Positions 1 through 10,771 of a stretch of DNA of 64,000 bases are shown piece by piece. A program made the position numbers and the translations under genes. The notes under the pieces were generated by a model. That model was not told the DNA's origin. It worked only from the letters and a program-made list of their open reading frames with translations, and ran no database searches. Source of the stretch: Sulfitobacter albidus (GTDB taxonomy: Bacteria; Pseudomonadota; Alphaproteobacteria; Rhodobacterales; Rhodobacteraceae). Position 1 is the stretch's first letter, and every line of letters begins with the position of its first letter. Location of the stretch: NCBI RefSeq assembly GCF_018200035.1, contig NZ_CP073581.1:1546501-1610500 (forward strand). The letters run 5' to 3'.

Positions 1-724
1 CCAGGAAGGACGACAGCGCCGAGGCGGACATGAAGGTCGCATCGGCAATCGTGCCTTCCTCCAGCGGCCATGCCTCCTTGAGCACGGTCACGGCGCCGTC
101 GGCGCCTTCGAATTCGATGCGCGCGGTGCCGGCCTGTGCGGCGGTGATCGTCGCAGACACCTCATTGGCGTAGAAATCATTGCCGGGCATTGACGAGACC
201 TTGGTCTTGCTCGACGCGTCCCATGTGCCCATTGAATGAGGATTGGCCTGGGCAAAGTTCTTGACGGCCTTGGCCGCGCGACGGTCAGAATTTCCCTCGC
301 GCAGGACCGGATTCACCGCCGAACCCTTGATCGTGTCATAGCGCGCGCGGATCGCTTTTTCCGCGTCGGCCTTGGGCTCTTCGGGGTAGTCGGGCAGCGC
401 ATAGCCTTTGCCCTGCAATTCCTTGATCGCCGCCACCAGCTGGGGCGTCGAGGCCGAGATGTTGGGCAGCTTGATTACATTCGCCTCGGGCGTCTTCACC
501 AGCTCTCCCAGCCAGGCCAGATCGTCGCTCTGGCGCTGATCCTCGGTCAGGTTCTCGGGGAAGGTCGCGATGATACGGCCCGCCAGTGAGATGTCGCGCG
601 TGCCGACCTCGATGCCCGCAGGGGCCGTAAAGCGGCGGATGATCGGCAGGAAAGACGCGCTCGCCAGCTCGGGGGCTTCGTCAACCTTGGTATAGATGAT
701 GTCGGGCGTGTCTGATTGGGCCAT
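1..724 (-). CDS. icd: NADP-dependent isocitrate dehydrogenase, monomeric type (partial, C-terminus outside window)
   Basis: Oxidatively decarboxylates isocitrate to 2-oxoglutarate with NADP in the TCA cycle. Translating the minus strand from the ATG at 724 gives an open frame of 241 codons running off the left edge. Monomeric-IDH signatures are visible: [23 protein letters not shown] and the block [14 protein letters not shown]. The family is about 740 aa, so roughly the N-terminal third is present. It is divergent from the dimeric-type icd at 901, with 176 bases between the two start codons. The two proteins are unrelated in sequence. Identification rests on these motifs; start choice is by the first ATG matching the family N-terminus ([15 protein letters not shown]). 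Confidence 0.9.
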   Translation of the reverse strand, partial: MAQSDTPDIIYTKVDEAPELASASFLPIIRRFTAPAGIEVGTRDISLAGRIIATFPENLTEDQRQSDDLAWLGELVKTPEANVIKLPNISASTPQLVAAIKELQGKGYALPDYPEEPKADAEKAIRARYDTIKGSAVNPVLREGNSDRRAAKAVKNFAQANPHSMGTWDASSKTKVSSMPGNDFYANEVSATITAAQAGTARIEFEGADGAVTVLKEAWPLEEGTIADATFMSASALSSFL

Positions 725-900
725 GTGGTCCTCTTTCTGTGCGTGGCTACGTCGGGTCGGCGGGCGCAAACCCGGTATCGTTGATTGCCCCTGCGGTATC
801 CAAGCGGGCGGCGCGTGTCAATGTGTACCGTGGTATACCGGCTTTTCACCGCCCGCGAAATCCGCTACCACGCTGGCACCGTAGCCCAAAAGGATCCCCC
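725..900. promoter_or_regulatory. divergent promoter region between two isocitrate dehydrogenase genes
   Basis: A 176-base gap between divergent start codons must carry both promoters. It contains the 8-base palindrome GGTATACC (832-839), and the dimeric icd start is preceded by AAAAGGATC (890-898), which holds an AGGA-like ribosome site. No specific regulator site could be assigned. Confidence 0.45.
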
Positions 901-2115
901 ATGACAAAGATCAAGGTAGACAACCCCATCGTCGAACTCGACGGGGACGAAATGACCCGCATCATGTGGGATTTCATCAAGAAAAAGCTGATCACGCCCT
1001 ATCTTGACGTGGATCTGAAGTACTTCGACCTCGGGATCGAGGCGCGCGATGAGACCGACGACCAGATCACCATCGACGCGGCCCACGCGATCAAGGAATT
1101 TGGCGTCGGCGTGAAATGCGCGACGATCACACCGGACGAGGCGCGGGTGGAGGAATTTGGCCTCAAGAAGATGTGGCGCTCCCCCAACGGGACGATCCGC
1201 AACATCCTGGGCGGCGTGATCTTCCGCGAGCCGATCATCTGCAAGAACGTGCCGCGCCTTGTGCCCGGCTGGACGCAGCCCATCGTTGTGGGCCGCCACG
1301 CCTTTGGCGATCAGTACCGCGCGACTGATTTCAAATTCCCCGGCGCGGGCAAGCTGACGATCAAATTCGTCGGCGAGGACGGCACCGAGATCGAGCATGA
1401 GGTTTTTGACGCGCCGGACGCGGGCGTGGTGATGGCGATGTACAACCTCGACAAATCCATCATCGATTTTGCCCGCGCCTCGCTGAACTACGGTCTGGTC
1501 AAGGGCTGGCCGGTGTATCTGTCGACCAAGAACACGATCCTCAAGCAATACGACGGCCGGTTCCTCGAGCTGTTCCAGCACATCTATGAGACCGAATTCA
1601 AAGAGCACTTCGAAGAAGCAGGCATCGAATACCAGCACCGGCTGATCGACGACATGGTCGCCTGCGCGATGAAATGGAACGGTGGCTATGTCTGGGCGTG
1701 CAAGAATTACGACGGCGATGTGCAGTCGGACACGGTGGCGCAGGGGTTTGGATCGCTTGGGCTGATGACATCCGTGCTGATGACGCCGGACGGCAAGACG
1801 GTCGAGGCGGAAGCCGCCCACGGCACCGTCACCCGCCACTACCGCCAGCACCAGAAGGGCGAGGAGACCTCGACCAACTCGATCGCGTCGATCTACGCCT
1901 GGACCGGCGCGCTCAAGCACCGCGCCAAACTGGACGAGAACGCGCCCCTTCTCAACTTTGCCGAAACGCTTGAGCGGGTCGTCGTCGAAACCGTCGAGAG
2001 CGGCCATATGACCAAGGATCTCGCGCTATTGGTCGGGCCCGATCAGGGATGGCTGACGACCATGGGCTTCCTTGAGAAGATCGACGAAAACCTCAACGCC
2101 GCTCTCAAAGGCTGA
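901..2115 (+). CDS. icd: NADP-dependent isocitrate dehydrogenase, homodimeric (eukaryotic-like) type
   Basis: Cytosolic TCA-cycle enzyme making 2-oxoglutarate and NADPH. The 404-aa protein starts [20 protein letters not shown], typical of the class II dimeric IDHs shared by mitochondria and alphaproteobacteria. The frame stays open upstream to 739, but the ATG at 901 matches the family N-terminus and has an AGGA-like ribosome site. Visible landmarks are the substrate-loop region [12 protein letters not shown], the metal-binding stretch RLIDDMVA, and the NADP-binding block [16 protein letters not shown] followed by [11 protein letters not shown]. Full length for the family. It stands beside a second, monomeric-type IDH, so the cell appears to keep two isozymes. 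Confidence 0.96.
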   Translation: MTKIKVDNPIVELDGDEMTRIMWDFIKKKLITPYLDVDLKYFDLGIEARDETDDQITIDAAHAIKEFGVGVKCATITPDEARVEEFGLKKMWRSPNGTIRNILGGVIFREPIICKNVPRLVPGWTQPIVVGRHAFGDQYRATDFKFPGAGKLTIKFVGEDGTEIEHEVFDAPDAGVVMAMYNLDKSIIDFARASLNYGLVKGWPVYLSTKNTILKQYDGRFLELFQHIYETEFKEHFEEAGIEYQHRLIDDMVACAMKWNGGYVWACKNYDGDVQSDTVAQGFGSLGLMTSVLMTPDGKTVEAEAAHGTVTRHYRQHQKGEETSTNSIASIYAWTGALKHRAKLDENAPLLNFAETLERVVVETVESGHMTKDLALLVGPDQGWLTTMGFLEKIDENLNAALKG

Positions 2116-2160
2116 CCTGCAGGGTCGTCCCGGTTGGGGCGGCCCTTTCGACCGGGGATC

Positions 2161-2215
2161 GGAATTTTTCGAAAATTCCGGCCGGAAAATTTGAAATTTT
2201 CCGATACGCGTATCG
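2161..2215. repeat. three tandem perfect palindromes (REP-like) after icd
   Basis: Three inverted repeats lie head to tail: GGAATTTT-TCG-AAAATTCC (2161-2179), GGAAAATTT-G-AAATTTTCC (2184-2202) and CGATACGCGTATCG (2202-2215). The first two are AT-rich hairpins of 8 and 9 bp inside a GC-rich genome. A closely similar pair occurs at 47551-47595 downstream of another gene. They could act as a transcription terminator, an mRNA 3' stabiliser or a dispersed palindromic element. No long T-run follows the first hairpin, but TTTTTT follows the third. Confidence 0.7.
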
Positions 2216-2270
2216 AATTTTTTCACTGGGCGGGATTGTCGGCACAGGGCGGCATACTAGGTCAGCCTTT

Positions 2271-2879
2271 ATGACTAATTCTGATTCCGTTCCCCACAGT
2301 AGGCTGGACGACGTGCAGGGCCTGTCGCTTGGCGTGTTCCTGTGCGGCTTCGGGCTGAGCTTGCTGACCTCCGCAGGTTTGATCACCGGGCAGACCGCCG
2401 GCGTGGCGGTGATCCTATCTTACCTGACCGGCTATTCCTTCGGGGTGGTGTTCTTTGTCATCAACCTGCCGTTCTACGCGCTGGCGTGGAAACGGTTGGG
2501 GACTGAATTTACCGTGAAATCGCTGATCTCGGTCACTCTGCTGTCTGTCGTCACCGACACGATCCCGCGCTTTATCGACATCGCCCGCATCGATCCCGCG
2601 TTTGCCGCCGTAGGGTTCGGCGCACTGGTGGGGATCGGGCTGCTCGCGATGTTTCGCCACAATGGCTCGCTCGGGGGATTTGGTGTGATTGCCCTGATGG
2701 TGCAGGACACTACGGGGTTTCGTGCGGGCTGGGTGCAGCTGATCTTTGACGCGGCTGTCTTTGGGACGGCGCTGTTCCTCTTTCCGCCGTCCGTCGTTCT
2801 GTATTCACTGCTCGGCGCGGTAGTGTTGAACCTGATCATCGCAATCAACCACCGCCGCGACCGCTACCGCGCCACGTAA
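2271..2879 (+). CDS. YitT family integral membrane protein
   Basis: A 202-aa inner-membrane protein with about five or six hydrophobic segments, starting around residues 15-35 and ending with VVLYSLLGAVVLNLIIAI near the C-terminus. The pattern LITGQTAGVAVILSYLTGY and the later NGSLGGFGVIAL match the YitT/DUF161 membrane family. Its transport substrate is not established and cannot be read from sequence. The N-terminal 15 residues are polar. The stop codon abuts the end of the convergent DUF6356 gene. Start at the ATG at 2271; a weak AGGT lies 12 bases upstream. Confidence 0.8.
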   Translation: MTNSDSVPHSRLDDVQGLSLGVFLCGFGLSLLTSAGLITGQTAGVAVILSYLTGYSFGVVFFVINLPFYALAWKRLGTEFTVKSLISVTLLSVVTDTIPRFIDIARIDPAFAAVGFGALVGIGLLAMFRHNGSLGGFGVIALMVQDTTGFRAGWVQLIFDAAVFGTALFLFPPSVVLYSLLGAVVLNLIIAINHRRDRYRAT

Positions 2880-3085
2880 TCAGCTGCCGCGATTGTGGGT
2901 CTTGTGGTAGAGATCCGCGATGATCGTGCTTGCGGTTTTCTCGAACAGACAGGGGACAATCGCGTGGACCAACGCCGCCCCCCGGCCAGAAACAGTTTTC
3001 CTGCGAATTTGCCCGCAAAGGCCATGTGCTGAAAAAAGCTCTCATCCACGCTGGCGGGGTGGTCGAGAAAGATCCGGTTGATCAT
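2880..3085 (-). CDS. DUF6356 family small protein (frameshifted at a C6/G6 run)
   Basis: The first frame reads MINRIFLDHPASVDESFFQH, the typical start of DUF6356 proteins, then loses the family. The expected continuation (ALVHAIVPCLFEKTAS) is in another frame. The switch is at the C6 run 2978-2983; adding one base there gives a 68-aa protein of normal family shape, with a hydrophobic middle (FAGKLFLAGGAALVHAIVP) and a charged tail. Function unknown. It is divergent from the Lrp/AsnC gene at 3202. The same one-base-short pattern recurs through this window, so I read it as sequence error and not decay. Confidence 0.7.
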
Positions 3086-3201
3086 CTGTTGTCTCCTCGG
3101 GTTTGCATTTTCATCAGTCTACCCAAAGGGGAGTTTGCATTTTTCCCAAAGATCGGCACATTTGGACATGATTTGGGAAATTTTCACACAGAGCGCGCAT
3201 A

Positions 3202-3660
3202 ATGAATGACATTGATGAAATAGATCGCCGAATCCTGAGCGCGCTGCAACGCGACGCGGGCCAATCGCTCGAAACCCTCGGCGCGCAGGTCGGCCTGTCG
3301 CGCAACGCCTGCTGGCGCCGGATCCGCGCGCTGGAGGAGGCAAGCATCCTGACAGGCCGCATCGCCACGGTGGATGCCGCACGGCTGGGCCTTGGCCTGC
3401 AGGTTTTCATGCAGATCCGTACCAGCGCGCACGCGCCAGACTGGCTGCGCAAATTTTCCGAAGCAACCCGTGCCATGCCGGAAATTCAGGGCGTCTACAG
3501 GATGAGCGGCGATCTGGACTATCTTATTCGTGCGCGCGTGGCGGACATGGCGGGCTACGACGCGCTGTATCAACGGCTGATCGCGCGGGTGCCGCTGTCG
3601 GATGTGTCCGCGAGCTTTGTGATGGAGGAGATCAAGGAGACGACCGCCCTGCCGCTCTAG
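3202..3660 (+). CDS. Lrp/AsnC family transcriptional regulator
   Basis: A 152-aa DNA-binding regulator. Residues 1-60 form the winged helix-turn-helix (IDRRILSALQRDAGQSLETL, then VGLSRNACWRRIRALEEA). Residues 70-150 form the RAM/AsnC effector-binding domain, with the usual GVYRMSGDLDYLIRARVADM stretch. Such proteins usually sense an amino acid and often control a divergent neighbour; here the divergent neighbour is the DUF6356 gene, with 116 bases between starts. The shared AT-rich intergenic region is a plausible binding site, but I could not define an operator. Confidence 0.92.
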   Translation: MNDIDEIDRRILSALQRDAGQSLETLGAQVGLSRNACWRRIRALEEASILTGRIATVDAARLGLGLQVFMQIRTSAHAPDWLRKFSEATRAMPEIQGVYRMSGDLDYLIRARVADMAGYDALYQRLIARVPLSDVSASFVMEEIKETTALPL

Positions 3661-3695
3661 CGGGAACCAACCGAGCCCGGGGCGGTTAGCCCCGC

Positions 3696-4593
3696 ATGGA
3701 TATGTTTTTCGACAGCGCGCTTTGGCGCCAGCTCCCCGACCCGCTCCGCGACCAGCTCGAAAGCTATATCAGCGGATTTTGGGCCGCCCTGCCAAACCTG
3801 ATCCTTGCGATTGTCTTTCTTATCTTCATTTCCTTGCTGGTTCGGCTGATCGGTTGGATGCTGCCGAAATTCCTTGGCCGTGCACACATGCGGCGGGGTC
3901 TGACAGATGTCGTGATGATGCTGGTGACCGTAGGTCTGTGGCTGCTGGGCGGGCTGATCGCCGTGACCATCGCCTTTCCCACCATCACGCCGGGTCGCGC
4001 GCTGACGGCCCTTGGTGTCGGGGGGTGGCCATCGGTTTCGCCTTCAAGGATGTGTTCGAGAACTTTCTGGCGGGCGTGCTGCTCCTGATCCGTGAACCGT
4101 TCGCCATAGACGATTTCATCGAATGTGAGGATATCGAGGGCCAGGTCGAGGAAATCACCATCCGCGACACCCACGTGCGCCAGACCGACGGTCAGCTGGT
4201 CGTGGCCCCAACGCGATGTTTTTCAAAAATCCCGTCACCATCCGCACCGCCCGTGACGTGCGGCGCACAACGATCATCTGCGGCGTGGCCTACGGCGAGG
4301 ATGTCGACCACGCCCGCGAGGTCATCGCCCGCGCCGTGCGCGGCGTGGATGCCGTGCGCGATGACGTGAAGGACGTACAGATCTTTGCCCAGGAATTCGC
4401 CGACAGTTCGATCAACTTCGAGGTCACCTGGTGGACCGGTTCGCGCCCCATCGACATTCGCTCAAGCCGCGACAAGGTGGTGGCGGCGGTGAAGCGCGCG
4501 CTCGACGATGAGGGGATCGAGATCCCCTTCCCGTACCGCACCATGACCTTCAAGGAGCCGTTGCAGCTGGTCCGGCCCGAAGAGGCCGAATAG
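3696..4593 (+). CDS. MscS-type mechanosensitive ion channel (two apparent frameshifts)
   Basis: A pressure-relief channel of the inner membrane. Three successive frames carry one protein. Frame 1 holds two or three N-terminal transmembrane helices and the start of the pore helix (ALTALGVGG). Frame 2 continues VAIGFAFKDVFENFLAGVLL and the beta domain (FIECEDIEGQVEEITIRDT). Frame 3 carries AMFFKNPVTIRT and the C-terminal alpha/beta domain ending QLVRPEEAE. The switches fall at the G6 run 4020-4025 (about residue 109) and the C4 run 4206-4209 (about residue 171). Adding one base at each gives a normal 299-aa MscS homologue. Sequence error is more likely than a true pseudogene. Confidence 0.85.
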
Positions 4594-4658
4594 CATTGCC
4601 TTTGCGCGCGCCGCACGGTAGAGCGCGCGCAACCCTCCCTCCGAGACAAGGCATTCCC

Positions 4659-6476
4659 ATGGACCTGCGAAACATCGCAATCATTGCACACGTCGACCAC
4701 GGCAAGACGACACTGGTGGACGAGCTGCTCAAACAATCCGGCACCTACCGCGAAAACCAGGCCACGACCGAACGGGCCATGGACAGCAACGATCTGGAGC
4801 GCGAGCGCGGCATCACGATCTTTGCCAAGCCCACATCCGTCGAATGGAAAGGCACCCGCATCAACATCGTCGACACCCCCGGCCACGCCGATTTCGGCGG
4901 TGAGGTGGAGCGGATCCTGTCGATGGTCGACGGTGTGGTACTGCTGGTGGACGCTGCCGAAGGGCCGATGCCACAGACCAAATTCGTAACCTCCAAGGCG
5001 CTGAAACTCGGCCTGCGCCCCATCGTGGTCATCAACAAGGTCGACAAACCCGATGGCGAGCCCGACCGCGCGCTGGACGAATGTTTTGATCTCTTCGCCA
5101 ACCTCGATGCCACGGACGAGCAGCTTGATTTCCCGACGATGTATGCCTCCGGCCGGTCGGGCTGGGCGGATATGGAACTGGACGGCCCGCGCAAGGATCT
5201 GAACGCGCTCTTCGAGCTGATCATCGAGCATGTGCCCGCGCCCGCGCAGATCGCAAAACGCGACGAGCCCTTCACCATGCTGGCCACCACGCTGGGCGCC
5301 GATCCGTTTCTGGGCCGGATGCTCACGGGCCGGGTCGAGACCGGGAGCCTCAAGGCAGGGCAGACGATCAAGGCGATGTCGCGCGACGGCACCCTGATCG
5401 AGAATTTCCGCGCGACCAAGATCATGGCCTTCCGAGGGCTTGAGCAAACCACGATCGACGTGGCCGAAGCGGGTGACATCGTCTCGATCGCCGGTATGAC
5501 CAAGGCGACCGTGGCCGACACGCTCGCCGATCAATCCGTGTCAGAGGCGATCCCGGCGCAGCCCATCGATCCGCCCACCATCACCGTCACCTTTGGCATC
5601 AACGACAGCCCGCTGGCGGGTCGTGACGGCAAAAAGGTGCAGTCCCGCGTCATCCGCGAGCGTCTGCACAAAGAGGCGGAATCGAATGTCGCGATCAAGA
5701 TCACCGATACTCCGGGCGGCGAGGCCTTTGAGGTCGCGGGTCGTGGCGAATTGCAGATGGGCGTTCTGATCGAAAACATGCGCCGCGAGGGGTTCGAGCT
5801 GAGCATTTCGCGCCCGCAGGTGTTGTTTCGGGAAATCGACGGTGTGCGCCATGAGCCCATCGAAGAAGCCACCATCGACGTCGACGACGAATACTCCGGC
5901 GCGGTGATCGAAAAGCTGACAGGCACCCGGCGCGGGGAGCTGGTGGAGATGAAACCCGCAGGCGCTGGCAAGACCCGCATCGTGGCCCATGTGCCCTCGC
6001 GCGGGCTGATCGGCTACCACGGTGAATTCCTGACCGACACGCGCGGCACGGGTGTTCTCAACCGCGTGTTCCACGACTGGGCACCGCACAAGGGTCCGAT
6101 CCCGGGCCGTCGCGCGGGCGTTCTGATCTCGATGGAGAACGGCACCTCGGTCGCCTACGCCCTGTGGAACCTCGAAGAGCGCGGCAAGATGATGATCGGC
6201 GCACAGGCCGACGTCTACACCGGCATGATCATCGGTGAGCACAGCCGTGAGAACGATCTGGAAGTGAACCCGCTGAAGGGCAAAAAGCTGACGAACGTGC
6301 GGGCCTCTGGCACCGATGAGGCGGTCCGGTTGACCACGCCCATGTCGCTGTCGCTGGAAGAAGCCATCGCCTATATCGACGACGACGAATTGGTCGAGGT
6401 CACGCCAAACGCCGTGCGCCTGCGCAAGCGCTACCTCGATCCGCACGAGCGCAAGCGGATGGCAAAAGCCAGCTGA
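4659..6476 (+). CDS. typA: ribosome-associated translational GTPase TypA/BipA
   Basis: A 605-aa translational GTPase of the EF-G/LepA superfamily acting on the ribosome, linked in other bacteria to 50S assembly and stress growth. G1 is AHVDHGKTT (residues 10-18), G2 includes RERGITI, G3 is [12 protein letters not shown], and G4 is NKVDKPDG. The BipA-type C-terminal region follows ([19 protein letters not shown]). The frame is open upstream to 4596, but the family N-terminus [15 protein letters not shown] fixes the start at 4659. It is followed at once by a strong rho-independent terminator. Confidence 0.97.
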   Translation: MDLRNIAIIAHVDHGKTTLVDELLKQSGTYRENQATTERAMDSNDLERERGITIFAKPTSVEWKGTRINIVDTPGHADFGGEVERILSMVDGVVLLVDAAEGPMPQTKFVTSKALKLGLRPIVVINKVDKPDGEPDRALDECFDLFANLDATDEQLDFPTMYASGRSGWADMELDGPRKDLNALFELIIEHVPAPAQIAKRDEPFTMLATTLGADPFLGRMLTGRVETGSLKAGQTIKAMSRDGTLIENFRATKIMAFRGLEQTTIDVAEAGDIVSIAGMTKATVADTLADQSVSEAIPAQPIDPPTITVTFGINDSPLAGRDGKKVQSRVIRERLHKEAESNVAIKITDTPGGEAFEVAGRGELQMGVLIENMRREGFELSISRPQVLFREIDGVRHEPIEEATIDVDDEYSGAVIEKLTGTRRGELVEMKPAGAGKTRIVAHVPSRGLIGYHGEFLTDTRGTGVLNRVFHDWAPHKGPIPGRRAGVLISMENGTSVAYALWNLEERGKMMIGAQADVYTGMIIGEHSRENDLEVNPLKGKKLTNVRASGTDEAVRLTTPMSLSLEEAIAYIDDDELVEVTPNAVRLRKRYLDPHERKRMAKAS

Positions 6477-6480
6477 ATGA

Positions 6481-6510
6481 AAAACGGCGCCTCCCGGGGC
6501 GCCGTTTTTT
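6481..6510. terminator. bidirectional rho-independent terminator between typA and the DUF1330 gene
   Basis: Perfect 11-bp stem AAAACGGCGCC (6481-6491) paired with GGCGCCGTTTT (6498-6508), loop of six bases, then TT. A-run on the left and T-run on the right make it work for both the plus-strand typA and the converging minus-strand gene. Confidence 0.92.
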
Positions 6511-6511
6511 G

Positions 6512-6799
6512 TTACTCAGTCGTCTCTACGATCAGCAATTCCCGCTCCGACGCGCCGCGCGCGTGCGCGAGCGCGGACTGATAGGCGTCGGAATGATAGC
6601 ACCGCTCGGCGGTCTCGACGTCCGGAAAGCGTGCGACGACGTTGCGCGGGCGCTCCTTGCCCTCAAGCTGCACGAACCGACCGCCGCGGGCGATGAATTC
6701 GCCCCCGTGCTCGGCAATGGCGATGGTCGCCCCGGCGGCGTATTTCTTGTACGCCTCTTCATCCGTGACGGTGACATGGGCAATCCAAAGTGCGGGCAT
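6512..6799 (-). CDS. DUF1330 family protein
   Basis: A 95-aa single-domain dimeric alpha/beta-barrel-like protein. The family hallmarks are readable: an opening ALWIAHVTVTDEEAYKKY, the central GGEFIARGGRFVQLEG, and RNVVARFPDVETAERCYHS followed by YQSAL. DUF1330 proteins have no settled biochemical role. The gene starts 3 bases after the alaS stop codon and so probably shares the alaS transcript, ending at the terminator at 6481-6510. Confidence 0.9.
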   Translation of the reverse strand: MPALWIAHVTVTDEEAYKKYAAGATIAIAEHGGEFIARGGRFVQLEGKERPRNVVARFPDVETAERCYHSDAYQSALAHARGASERELLIVETTE

Positions 6800-6802
6800 T
6801 GT

Positions 6803-9460
6803 CTATCCTTTCAAAACGGTTTCGGCGGCTGCAATCGCGGCCTCGGCATTGTCGGCACTCGCGCCACCGCCCTGTGCCATGTCGGGGCGACCACCGCCAC
6901 CCTTGCCGCCCAATTCGGCCACAGCCGCGCGCACCAGATCCACGGCAGAAACGCTGCCGGTCGCATCCTCGGTCACGCCAGCCGCCACGGCGGCCTTGCC
7001 GCCCGTGTCCGCGATCAACAGCACCGCGCCGGAGCCAAGCCGCGCCTTGTGCTCGTCGATGAGGCTCGGCAAATCCTTGCCCGTCACGCCGGTCAACACC
7101 TGCGCGTGGAACTTCACACCGTTGATCTCCTTGGCTTCGGGCGCGGTTGCCGCACCTCCGGCCATCGCCAGTTCACGCCGCAGTTGCGCAACCTCATTGG
7201 CGAGACTGCGGCGTTCGTCCATCAGCGCGCGCACACGGGCGGGCACCTCTGCCACCGGGGCCTTCATCTCAAGCGCGACCTGCGCCAGTCGTTGATCCTG
7301 TCCGCGCAGATAGGCCATCGCGGCCTCGCCGGTCAGCGCCTCCATCCGGCGCACGCCCGCGCTGCTGGCACTATCGCCCAGCACCACAAACGCGCCGATA
7401 TCGCCCGTGCGCCGCACGTGGGTGCCGCCGCACAGCTCCAGCGAATAGGTGTTGCCATCGGTTCCCTTGCCGGAGCCGTCCTGCATACCCATCGACACCA
7501 CGCGCACCTCGTCGCCGTATTTCTCCCCGAACAGCGCCTGCGCACCAAGCCCGCGCGCGTCGTCGGGCGTCATGATCCGGGTCTCAACGGGTGTGTTCTG
7601 GCGGATGTAGGCGTTCACCTCGGCCTCGACCGCCGCGATATCCGCGAGGCTCACCGCCTCGTTGTGGCTGAAATCAAAGCGCAAACGATCCTCGGCATTG
7701 AGCGAGCCGCGTTGCGCGACGTGATCGCCAAGCGCGTGACGCAGCGCCTCGTGCAGCAGATGCGTGGCCGAATGGTTCGCCCGGATCGCCGTGCGCCGCG
7801 CGTGATCTACTTCAAGAACGGCGGCTTCCCCGTTGGAAACGCTCCCCTTTTCGACGGTCGCAAAGTGAATGAACACGCCCGCCGCCTTGCGTGTATCGGT
7901 CACGCGCGCCGTGCCGGAGGCCGTGCGGATCACCCCGCTGTCGCCGACCTGCCCGCCGCTTTCGGCGTAAAATGGTGTCTGGTTCAGCGCGATCTGCACG
8001 CTGTCCCCCTCACCCGCTGCCTCGACCTTGGCCCCCTCCCGCACAAGGGCGACAATCTTGCCCTCCGCCGTCTCGGTCTCGTAGCCCAGAAAATCGGTGA
8101 CGCCATCGGCCTCGGCCACGTCGAACCACACGGTCGCATCCGCCGCCTCGCCCGAGCCTGACCACGCCGCGCGCGCCTTGGCCTTTTGCTCGGCCATGGC
8201 CGCGTCGAACCCATCGGTATCCACGCTGCGCCCCTTTTCGCGCAGCGCGTCCTGCGTCAGATCCAGCGGGAAGCCGTAGGTGTCATAAAGCTTGAACGCC
8301 GCCGCCCCGGGCAGCACTGCGCCCTCATCCAAGCCTGAAACCTCTTCGTCGAGCAGCTTCAGCCCGCGATCGAGTGTCTGGCGGAAGCGTGTTTCCTCTT
8401 GTAACAGCGTCTGTTCGATCATGCGCTGCGCTTGTCCCAGTTCGGGATAGGCCGCACCCATCTGGCCGACGAGCGCTGGCACCAGACGGTGCATCAGCGG
8501 ATCCTGCGCGCCCAGCAGATGCGCATGACGCATCGCGCGGCGCATGATCCGGCGCAGCACGTAGCCGCGCCCATCGTTGCTGGGCATCACGCCGTCCGCC
8601 ATCAGGAACGAGGTCGAGCGCAGGTGATCCGCAATCACCCGGTGGTGCGTCTTTCCCGGCCCATCGGGATCGGTGCTGGTGGCATTCGCCGACGCCTCGA
8701 TCAGGCTGCGCATCAGGTCCGTGGCGTAATTGTCGTTGGTCCCCTGCAACAGCGCCGCGACACGCTCGATGCCCATGCCGGTATCGATGGATTTGTTCGG
8801 CAAATCGCGACGCGTGCCGTCCTCGAACTGCTCGTACTGCATGAAAACGAGGTTCCAGATCTCGACAAAGCGGTCGCCGTCTTCCTCGGGGGAGCCGGGA
8901 GGACCGCCCCAGATGTGGTCGCCGTGATCGTAGAAAATCTCGGTGCACGGCCCGCACGGGCCCGTGGGGCCTGCGGACCAGAAGTTATCGTCCGTGGCGA
9001 TGCGGATGATGCGATCGTCGCTCAGCCCCGCGTGCCGCTTCCAGATCTCCACCGCCTCATCATCAGTATGATAGACCGTCACCAGCAGCTTGGACGCGTC
9101 GATGCCGAACCCTTTGGTCAGCAGATCCCAGGCCAGCGGGATGGCGTCCTCTTTGAAGTAATCGCCAAAGCTGAAATTGCCGAGCATCTCGAAAAACGTG
9201 TGGTGGCGCGCGGTGTAGCCGACGTTGTCCAGATCGTTGTGCTTGCCGCCTGCGCGCACGCATTTCTGCGCTGTGGTAGCGCGGGAGTAGTCACGCGTCT
9301 CGACCCCGGTAAAGAGGTTCTTGAACTGCACCATGCCCGCCGCCGTGAACATCAGCGTCGGATCGTTGCGCGGCACCAGCGGGCTGGAGGGCACGATCGC
9401 GTGGCCGTGGTCGCCAAAATACGACAGGAAGGTCGAGCGGATGTCGTTGAGCGTCTGCAT
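6803..9460 (-). CDS. alaS: alanyl-tRNA synthetase
   Basis: Class II synthetase charging tRNA-Ala, with its own editing domain. The 885-aa product starts [20 protein letters not shown]; the frame is open a further 22 codons upstream, but the ATG at 9460 has an AAGGACG ribosome site and the family N-terminus. The catalytic core occupies the first half ([17 protein letters not shown]). The editing-site zinc motif is HSATHLLH with [10 protein letters not shown] downstream, and the C-terminal C-Ala domain ends [12 protein letters not shown]. It lies downstream of recA but behind that gene's terminator. Confidence 0.98.
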   Translation of the reverse strand: MQTLNDIRSTFLSYFGDHGHAIVPSSPLVPRNDPTLMFTAAGMVQFKNLFTGVETRDYSRATTAQKCVRAGGKHNDLDNVGYTARHHTFFEMLGNFSFGDYFKEDAIPLAWDLLTKGFGIDASKLLVTVYHTDDEAVEIWKRHAGLSDDRIIRIATDDNFWSAGPTGPCGPCTEIFYDHGDHIWGGPPGSPEEDGDRFVEIWNLVFMQYEQFEDGTRRDLPNKSIDTGMGIERVAALLQGTNDNYATDLMRSLIEASANATSTDPDGPGKTHHRVIADHLRSTSFLMADGVMPSNDGRGYVLRRIMRRAMRHAHLLGAQDPLMHRLVPALVGQMGAAYPELGQAQRMIEQTLLQEETRFRQTLDRGLKLLDEEVSGLDEGAVLPGAAAFKLYDTYGFPLDLTQDALREKGRSVDTDGFDAAMAEQKAKARAAWSGSGEAADATVWFDVAEADGVTDFLGYETETAEGKIVALVREGAKVEAAGEGDSVQIALNQTPFYAESGGQVGDSGVIRTASGTARVTDTRKAAGVFIHFATVEKGSVSNGEAAVLEVDHARRTAIRANHSATHLLHEALRHALGDHVAQRGSLNAEDRLRFDFSHNEAVSLADIAAVEAEVNAYIRQNTPVETRIMTPDDARGLGAQALFGEKYGDEVRVVSMGMQDGSGKGTDGNTYSLELCGGTHVRRTGDIGAFVVLGDSASSAGVRRMEALTGEAAMAYLRGQDQRLAQVALEMKAPVAEVPARVRALMDERRSLANEVAQLRRELAMAGGAATAPEAKEINGVKFHAQVLTGVTGKDLPSLIDEHKARLGSGAVLLIADTGGKAAVAAGVTEDATGSVSAVDLVRAAVAELGGKGGGGRPDMAQGGGASADNAEAAIAAAETVLKG

Positions 9461-9538
9461 GGGGCGTCCTTTTTTGGGCACGTTTTGCGCCCGTTTCAGA
9501 TAGCTGCGGCGCGCGGGCCTGTCCACAGGGCGGCACGG

Positions 9539-9575
9539 AAAAAGGGTGCCGATCCTGCGACCGACACCCTTTTCC
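9539..9575 (-). terminator. rho-independent terminator of recA
   Basis: On the minus strand a stem AAAAGGGTG (9573-9565) pairs with CACCCTTTT (9548-9540), with a 16-base loop, and the distal arm runs into five Ts. It sits 61 bases after the recA stop codon and before alaS. Confidence 0.8.
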
Positions 9576-9635
9576 AGGTATTCTCGACACGCCGCAGCGC
9601 GCCGGGGGATTTAGGCAGTTCCCGTCTGCGGGTGC

Positions 9636-10706
9636 TTATCCTTCGAGGATATCCGGATCGTCCATCTCATCCGAGCCGTCGAAATCAAGCCCGTGGGCCG
9701 CGCGGATCTTGTCCTCGATCTCGTGAGCCATCGCCTCGTTTTCGCGCAGGAAGGTTTTGGCGTTCTCACGCCCCTGCCCGATCCGCTCATCCCCGTAGGA
9801 GAACCAGCTGCCGGATTTGTCAACGATCCCGGCCTTCACGCCCATGTCCAAAAGCTCCCCCATCTTGGAGATGCCCTCGCCGTACATGATGTCGAATTCA
9901 ACCTGCTTGAACGGTGGTGCGACCTTGTTCTTGACGACCTTCACACGGGTCTGGTTGCCCACAACCTCGTCGCGGTCCTTCAGCGCGCCGATGCGGCGGA
10001 TATCCAGACGCACGGAGCTGTAGAACTTCAGCGCGTTGCCGCCGGTCGTCGTCTCGGGCGAGCCAAACATGACGCCGATCTTCATGCGGATCTGGTTGAT
10101 GAAGATCACCATACAGTTCGAGCGGCTGATCGAGCCGGTGAGCTTGCGCATCGCTTTGCTCATCAAACGCGCCTGCACGCCGACGGAGCTGTCGCCCATC
10201 TCGCCTTCAAGCTCTGACTTTGGTGTCAGTGCCGCAACCGAATCGACGATGACCATGTTGACCGCGCCCGAACGCACGAGCGTATCGGTAATCTCCAGCG
10301 CCTGCTCGCCCGTGTCTGGCTGCGAAATCAGCAGCTCGTCGATGTCCACGCCCAGCTTGCGCGCGTATTGCGGATCAAGCGCGTGCTCGGCGTCGACAAA
10401 GGCGCAAACCCCGCCCTGCTTTTGTTGCTCGGCCACGCAATGCAGCGTCAGCGTGGTTTTGCCCGAGGATTCGGGGCCGTAGATCTCGATGATCCGGCCC
10501 ATCGGCAAACCACCGATCCCCAGCGCGATATCCAGACCCAGCGAGCCGGTGGAGGACGCCTTGATGTCCTGCATCGCCCCTTCATCGCCAAGCTTCATGA
10601 TCGAGCCCTTGCCGAACTGCCGCTCAATCTGCGCAAGCGCGCTGTCGAGCGCCTTTTGCTTGTCTGCCGTTTTCTTATCCATGCTCAAAAGATCTGCCGT
10701 TGCCAT
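9636..10706 (-). CDS. recA: recombinase RecA
   Basis: ATP-dependent strand-exchange protein and SOS co-protease. 356 aa. Walker A is GPESSGKTT; other hallmarks are [17 protein letters not shown], the L1 region [18 protein letters not shown], and the L2 region [19 protein letters not shown]. The C-terminus is acidic ([12 protein letters not shown]), as expected. The start at 10706 has AAGGGAAGAA just upstream. A direct-repeat SOS box lies 66 bases upstream of the start codon. Confidence 0.98.
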   Translation of the reverse strand: MATADLLSMDKKTADKQKALDSALAQIERQFGKGSIMKLGDEGAMQDIKASSTGSLGLDIALGIGGLPMGRIIEIYGPESSGKTTLTLHCVAEQQKQGGVCAFVDAEHALDPQYARKLGVDIDELLISQPDTGEQALEITDTLVRSGAVNMVIVDSVAALTPKSELEGEMGDSSVGVQARLMSKAMRKLTGSISRSNCMVIFINQIRMKIGVMFGSPETTTGGNALKFYSSVRLDIRRIGALKDRDEVVGNQTRVKVVKNKVAPPFKQVEFDIMYGEGISKMGELLDMGVKAGIVDKSGSWFSYGDERIGQGRENAKTFLRENEAMAHEIEDKIRAAHGLDFDGSDEMDDPDILEG

Positions 10707-10771
10707 TGGGTTCTTCCCTTACTGTCACAGGGGCGTGGCGGCGGCAATCGCCGCTTTGCCCGGGCGTGGGT

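Noticed and set aside
865..2007. 380-aa antisense frame across icd
   Set aside because: It is a shadow of the high-GC icd coding frame; the plus-strand product is unmistakable IDH.
6509..8161. 550-aa plus-strand frame opposite alaS, and a similar one at 8432-9889
   Set aside because: Arg/His-rich translations typical of antisense shadows in high-GC genes; alaS is intact on the other strand.
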